Source of the DNA: JBGTLW01 sp964614575
Lineage (GTDB): Bacteria; Planctomycetota; Phycisphaerae; Phycisphaerales; Phycisphaeraceae
Assembly: GCA_964614575.1 (NCBI GenBank)
Contig: CAZTLX010000204.1
Coordinates: 1 to 7,605, forward strand
DNA length: 7,605 bases
Direction of reading: 5' to 3'
The translations under genes were made by a program, and so were the position numbers. This document shows positions 5,104-7,605 of this stretch, one piece after another (position 1 is the stretch's first letter; every line of letters starts with the position of its first letter). The notes beneath the pieces are model-generated. The model worked only from the letters and a program-made list of their open reading frames with translations, was not told the origin of the DNA and searched no databases.

Positions 5104-7464
5104 TCAAGGCGTCGCCGGTTCTTCCGTGGCGATCGGCTCGGCGGGTTCTTCGAGGTCCTTCTGCAGGTTCACCTGCCACGCCGAGGCGAAGTCGCGGATC
5201 GTGCGGTTGCCGTGGCGCAGCCCCGCGGCGATTTCCGGCGATTGCGGGTCTTTCACCTGCGTTAACAGATACGCGATCCGGACCACCGGCTCGTCGCTGC
5301 GCTTGGCGGCATCGAAGATCGGCTGGGTCGGCGCGCCCAGGCCGTCCGTCGCCCCCAGGTGCAACACGATCCAGGCGCGGCCCTGCGGGTCGAGCAGCTT
5401 GTATCTGTCGTTAAGCGCTTTGGCGATCCGCTGCAGCGCGGCGTCGTTCGCATCCGCGCCCGGCAACGCGCCGCCAACCCCCGCCAGCATGCCCAACGCC
5501 TGCACACGCTCGGTCACATCGTCACTTTCGAGCTGCTCGATCCAACGGTCGATGTTCGCATCGGTGGCGTTGCGGCCCCACGCCTGATTCACCGCCGCCC
5601 GCGCCGTGTCCCCCAACGGTCCCGCCACGATCGCGCCGCTGGGCAGCGCCCGCGGGTCCAGCACCGCCAAAGTCGAGAAGCTCAGCGCCTGGTAACGGTG
5701 GCGGTGCAGCGCCGCCGCCAGCGACCCGCGATCCAGCCGCACATCGAAGCTGAACGATTCGTTGGGCTGCAGCGTCAGCCGACGGCCGGCGTCGGCGATG
5801 ATCAACGGCAGGGGCGGCACCGGTTGCCCGGAGACCGTGGCGTTTAATTGAAACGCCAGCCGCGAAGGCAACGCCGGACCGCTGCCCAGCGACAGCGGGA
5901 ACCGCGCGCGATTGCGGATCGTGATCCGGGCGGTGATCGGCTCGCCGGACTGCGTCCGCAGCGGCTTGATCTCCATCCGCAGATCGGTCCAGCCCGGCCC
6001 CTGCTCATCGAATCCCCAGAGGTTATTTGGCGAACGATTCATCATCTCGATCAATGATTGGCCCACCCCCGTCGCCGGCACATCGCGGCCCTTCGCCTGC
6101 ATCAGGCGGGCCGCGAGCAGCCCCGAGAGGTGGATCGGCCGTGTGTGCAACGCATCGATCATCGCCCGCACATTGCCCGACTCATCGTTGCCCGCCAGCA
6201 CCGCCAGCCCCAGCGCCGCCAGCGGCTGTGTCTGGGCGTGCGCCTCGAACGCCGCCCGCGCGCCTTCCACATCACCGCCGCGGTACATCAGCCAACCCTG
6301 GGCCACCTGCGCCGAAGCGCTCGACGCGTCCGCCTCGGCCAGCGCCGACTCGGCCCGCTCGCGATCGCCCAGGAACGCGGCCAGGACCAGCGCGAGCTTG
6401 GCTTTGGCCTCGCCGAGGTTGTCCCCGGCCTGCTTGTTGAGCGACTGCTCGATGCGTTTGAACGTCTCGAGGGCGGCCGGCGATTCCCCCGCACCGTCCA
6501 GGACCGCCAGCCGGATCAATTCCATCTCCGTGGGCAACTCGGCGGACGGGTCATCCTGTGACAGGTATCTCGCCAGCCCATCGAGCAGCTTGATCGTGTC
6601 ATCATCCCGGCCGGCGGCGGCCAGGCACAACGCCCACAAGCGGTAATCCTCGATCGATAATGACGAGCCGCCGCTGAGCCTCGAAGTCATCTCGAACTGG
6701 TCGGCTGCGCGGCTGTACGCGGCCTGCTCGGCCAGCGTGTAGGCAAACGCCAGGCGCGCGGTCGGGTCGACGGGCGCGGCTTTGATCACGCTAAGCAACA
6801 ACGCGCCGCTCTTGAGCGGCTCGTCGCTCATCTCGCGGATGTACTGATGGGTCATGCTCGTGGCGGTGGGGTTGGCCGGGTCGAGCTTGACCGCTTCGCG
6901 CAGATGGCGGAGGTAGTTTTTGTCCTGGCCCAGTTCGCGTGCCGCCATCGCCGCCGCCGCGCCGAGCCGCGAACGCAGCGGCGCGCTGAGCCGTTGGGCC
7001 GAGGGCGAATCAAGGATGCGCTCGATGGCCGTCAGCCGTTCTTCGAGCGTGTTGAGCCGGCCCAGCCGCAGCATGATCAGCTCGAATTGTGCCGCGTCAT
7101 CCTCGGGCACCAGTCGGATGTACTGCCTGAGCGCCTTTTCATGATCGGCGGGCTTGGCTTCCATCTCGGCCAGCTCCGCTCGCATCCGCCACGCCTCGGG
7201 GTCCTGGTCGTTGACCTCCAGCGCCAAATCGAACAGCAGCCGCGCCACGGCCACCTGATCCGCCCGCGGCGCAGACGCCCCCGCCAGCTCGAAGGTCGAG
7301 AGCTGGATCAGGCGGTCACGGAGCATCACGTCCTGCGTGAGCACCTTGCCCAGCGCGCTGTCCTGCGCCGCCGCGGGCCACGCCATCAGCACCGCCGCCA
7401 GCAGCAGCCCGAGGTCGCGAAATCGCCCACCCGGGGCCAGGAACAGGAATATAGGCTTGAACAT
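5104..7464 (-). CDS. Exported TPR/HEAT-like repeat protein of unknown function
   Basis: This predicted secreted protein has 786 residues from the ATG at 7464. That start is chosen because GGAGG lies 9 nt upstream and the signal peptide follows at once; the ATG at 7503 would add 13 basic residues and has no comparable ribosome site. Residues 1-33 form a signal peptide (hydrophobic GLLLAAVLMAW, then AAA before QDS); no lipobox Cys is seen. About 50-455 is Ala/Leu-rich helical sequence with TPR-like pairs (for example DPEAWRMRAELAEMEAKPAD, DPTARLAFAYTLAEQAAYSR and RGGDVEGARAAFEAHAQTQP). About 483-617 looks beta-rich and Ig-like (ITARITIRNRARFPLSLG, RLTLQPNESFSFDVRLDRG). About 635-767 is helical and HEAT-like (DDVTERVQALGMLAGVGG, DEPVVRIAYLLTQVKD), ending in an acidic Pro/Glu tail. 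No catalytic motif is visible. A periplasmic or envelope scaffolding role is inference. It converges on tetR and has no evident link to the pump. Confidence 0.85.
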   Translation of the reverse strand: MFKPIFLFLAPGGRFRDLGLLLAAVLMAWPAAAQDSALGKVLTQDVMLRDRLIQLSTFELAGASAPRADQVAVARLLFDLALEVNDQDPEAWRMRAELAEMEAKPADHEKALRQYIRLVPEDDAAQFELIMLRLGRLNTLEERLTAIERILDSPSAQRLSAPLRSRLGAAAAMAARELGQDKNYLRHLREAVKLDPANPTATSMTHQYIREMSDEPLKSGALLLSVIKAAPVDPTARLAFAYTLAEQAAYSRAADQFEMTSRLSGGSSLSIEDYRLWALCLAAAGRDDDTIKLLDGLARYLSQDDPSAELPTEMELIRLAVLDGAGESPAALETFKRIEQSLNKQAGDNLGEAKAKLALVLAAFLGDRERAESALAEADASSASAQVAQGWLMYRGGDVEGARAAFEAHAQTQPLAALGLAVLAGNDESGNVRAMIDALHTRPIHLSGLLAARLMQAKGRDVPATGVGQSLIEMMNRSPNNLWGFDEQGPGWTDLRMEIKPLRTQSGEPITARITIRNRARFPLSLGSGPALPSRLAFQLNATVSGQPVPPLPLIIADAGRRLTLQPNESFSFDVRLDRGSLAAALHRHRYQALSFSTLAVLDPRALPSGAIVAGPLGDTARAAVNQAWGRNATDANIDRWIEQLESDDVTERVQALGMLAGVGGALPGADANDAALQRIAKALNDRYKLLDPQGRAWIVLHLGATDGLGAPTQPIFDAAKRSDEPVVRIAYLLTQVKDPQSPEIAAGLRHGNRTIRDFASAWQVNLQKDLEEPAEPIATEEPATP

Positions 7465-7473
7465 GGGCAAACG

Positions 7474-7478
7474 CCTCC
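7474..7478 (-). promoter_or_regulatory. Shine-Dalgarno that sets the start of the exported repeat protein
   Basis: GGAGG on the minus strand at 7478-7474 lies 9 nt before the ATG at 7464. It is the clearest ribosome-binding site in the window and argues against the in-frame ATG at 7503. No convincing -35/-10 pair was found upstream; TAGGAT (7520-7515) is a possible -10 without a partner. Confidence 0.75.
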
Positions 7479-7576
7479 GGGCACGGGATCGGGCATCAGG
7501 CATATCGTTCTACGATCCTACCATCGGCGAAGGCCGAAGGTTCGTCCACAAGTCACGAAAGGCCCCCGCCCCCCTC

Positions 7577-7600
7577 CACTCTCCACCCCCCACTCTCCAC
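7577..7600. repeat. Pyrimidine-rich direct repeat at the window edge
   Basis: CACTCTCCAC occurs at 7577-7586 and again at 7591-7600, a period of 14 bases, within an almost purely C/T/A stretch (7562-7605). It lies upstream of the exported repeat protein and may continue past the edge. Function unknown. Confidence 0.55.
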
Positions 7601-7605
7601 ACTCA

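Noticed and set aside
4775..5179. Small open frames crossing the convergent intergenic region on either strand, including 4920-5414 plus
   Set aside because: They run through the terminator, tandem repeats and the ends of well-supported genes, and their products consist of translated repeats.
7465..7503. N-terminal extension of the exported repeat protein to the ATG at 7503
   Set aside because: It would add 13 mostly basic residues before a complete signal peptide, and the strong GGAGG lies inside it, correctly spaced for the ATG at 7464.
7524..7559. Small hairpins upstream of the exported protein (TCGGC/GCCGA and TTCGT/ACGAA)
   Set aside because: Stems of 5 bp are expected by chance in GC-rich DNA, and no T run or recognisable riboswitch structure follows.

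Overview
The window is GC-rich (roughly two-thirds G+C by eye) bacterial chromosome-type DNA with four protein genes on both strands. Codon usage is strongly GC-biased throughout. No phage, insertion sequence, CRISPR array, tRNA or rRNA is visible. A large exported repeat protein, together with short pyrimidine-rich and 8-bp-periodic intergenic repeats, is reminiscent of Planctomycetota (class Phycisphaerae). That is an impression from sequence style, not a demonstrated assignment.

Layout. Positions 1-2834 (minus) hold most of an RND-superfamily (HAE1, AcrB/MexB-type) inner-membrane efflux transporter. It runs off the left edge and lacks an estimated 150 or so C-terminal residues. Immediately upstream, with only one codon between stop and start, lies its periplasmic adaptor (membrane fusion protein), 2838-4109 (minus). 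Divergently transcribed from the adaptor is a TetR-family repressor with a WHG-type C-terminal domain, 4244-4870 (plus). The 134-bp gap between them contains a 37-bp near-perfect palindrome (4168-4204) that overlaps the likely promoter of the pump operon. This is the classic layout of a locally controlled efflux locus (acrR-acrAB, mexR-mexAB logic): the repressor should bind the palindrome, silence the pump and probably its own gene, and release when it binds a pump substrate. No outer-membrane channel (TolC/OprM type) gene is in view. It may lie past the left edge or elsewhere.

After tetR comes a rho-independent terminator (4904-4941), then a roughly 230-bp convergent intergenic region with short tandem and inverted repeats. 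A 786-residue exported protein follows on the minus strand (5104-7464): a signal peptide, a long TPR-like helical region, a beta-sandwich-like segment and a HEAT-like C-terminus. I do not recognise it as a named family. The last 140 bases are its upstream region, with a good Shine-Dalgarno and a pyrimidine-rich repeat at the edge.

Most of the window is conventional. The points that most deserve a second look are the palindromic operator and what it implies about the adaptor start, two poly-C tracts in the repressor and pump coding sequences, the intergenic repeats, and the uncharacterised exported repeat protein. I see no clear evidence of a wholly new biological system.
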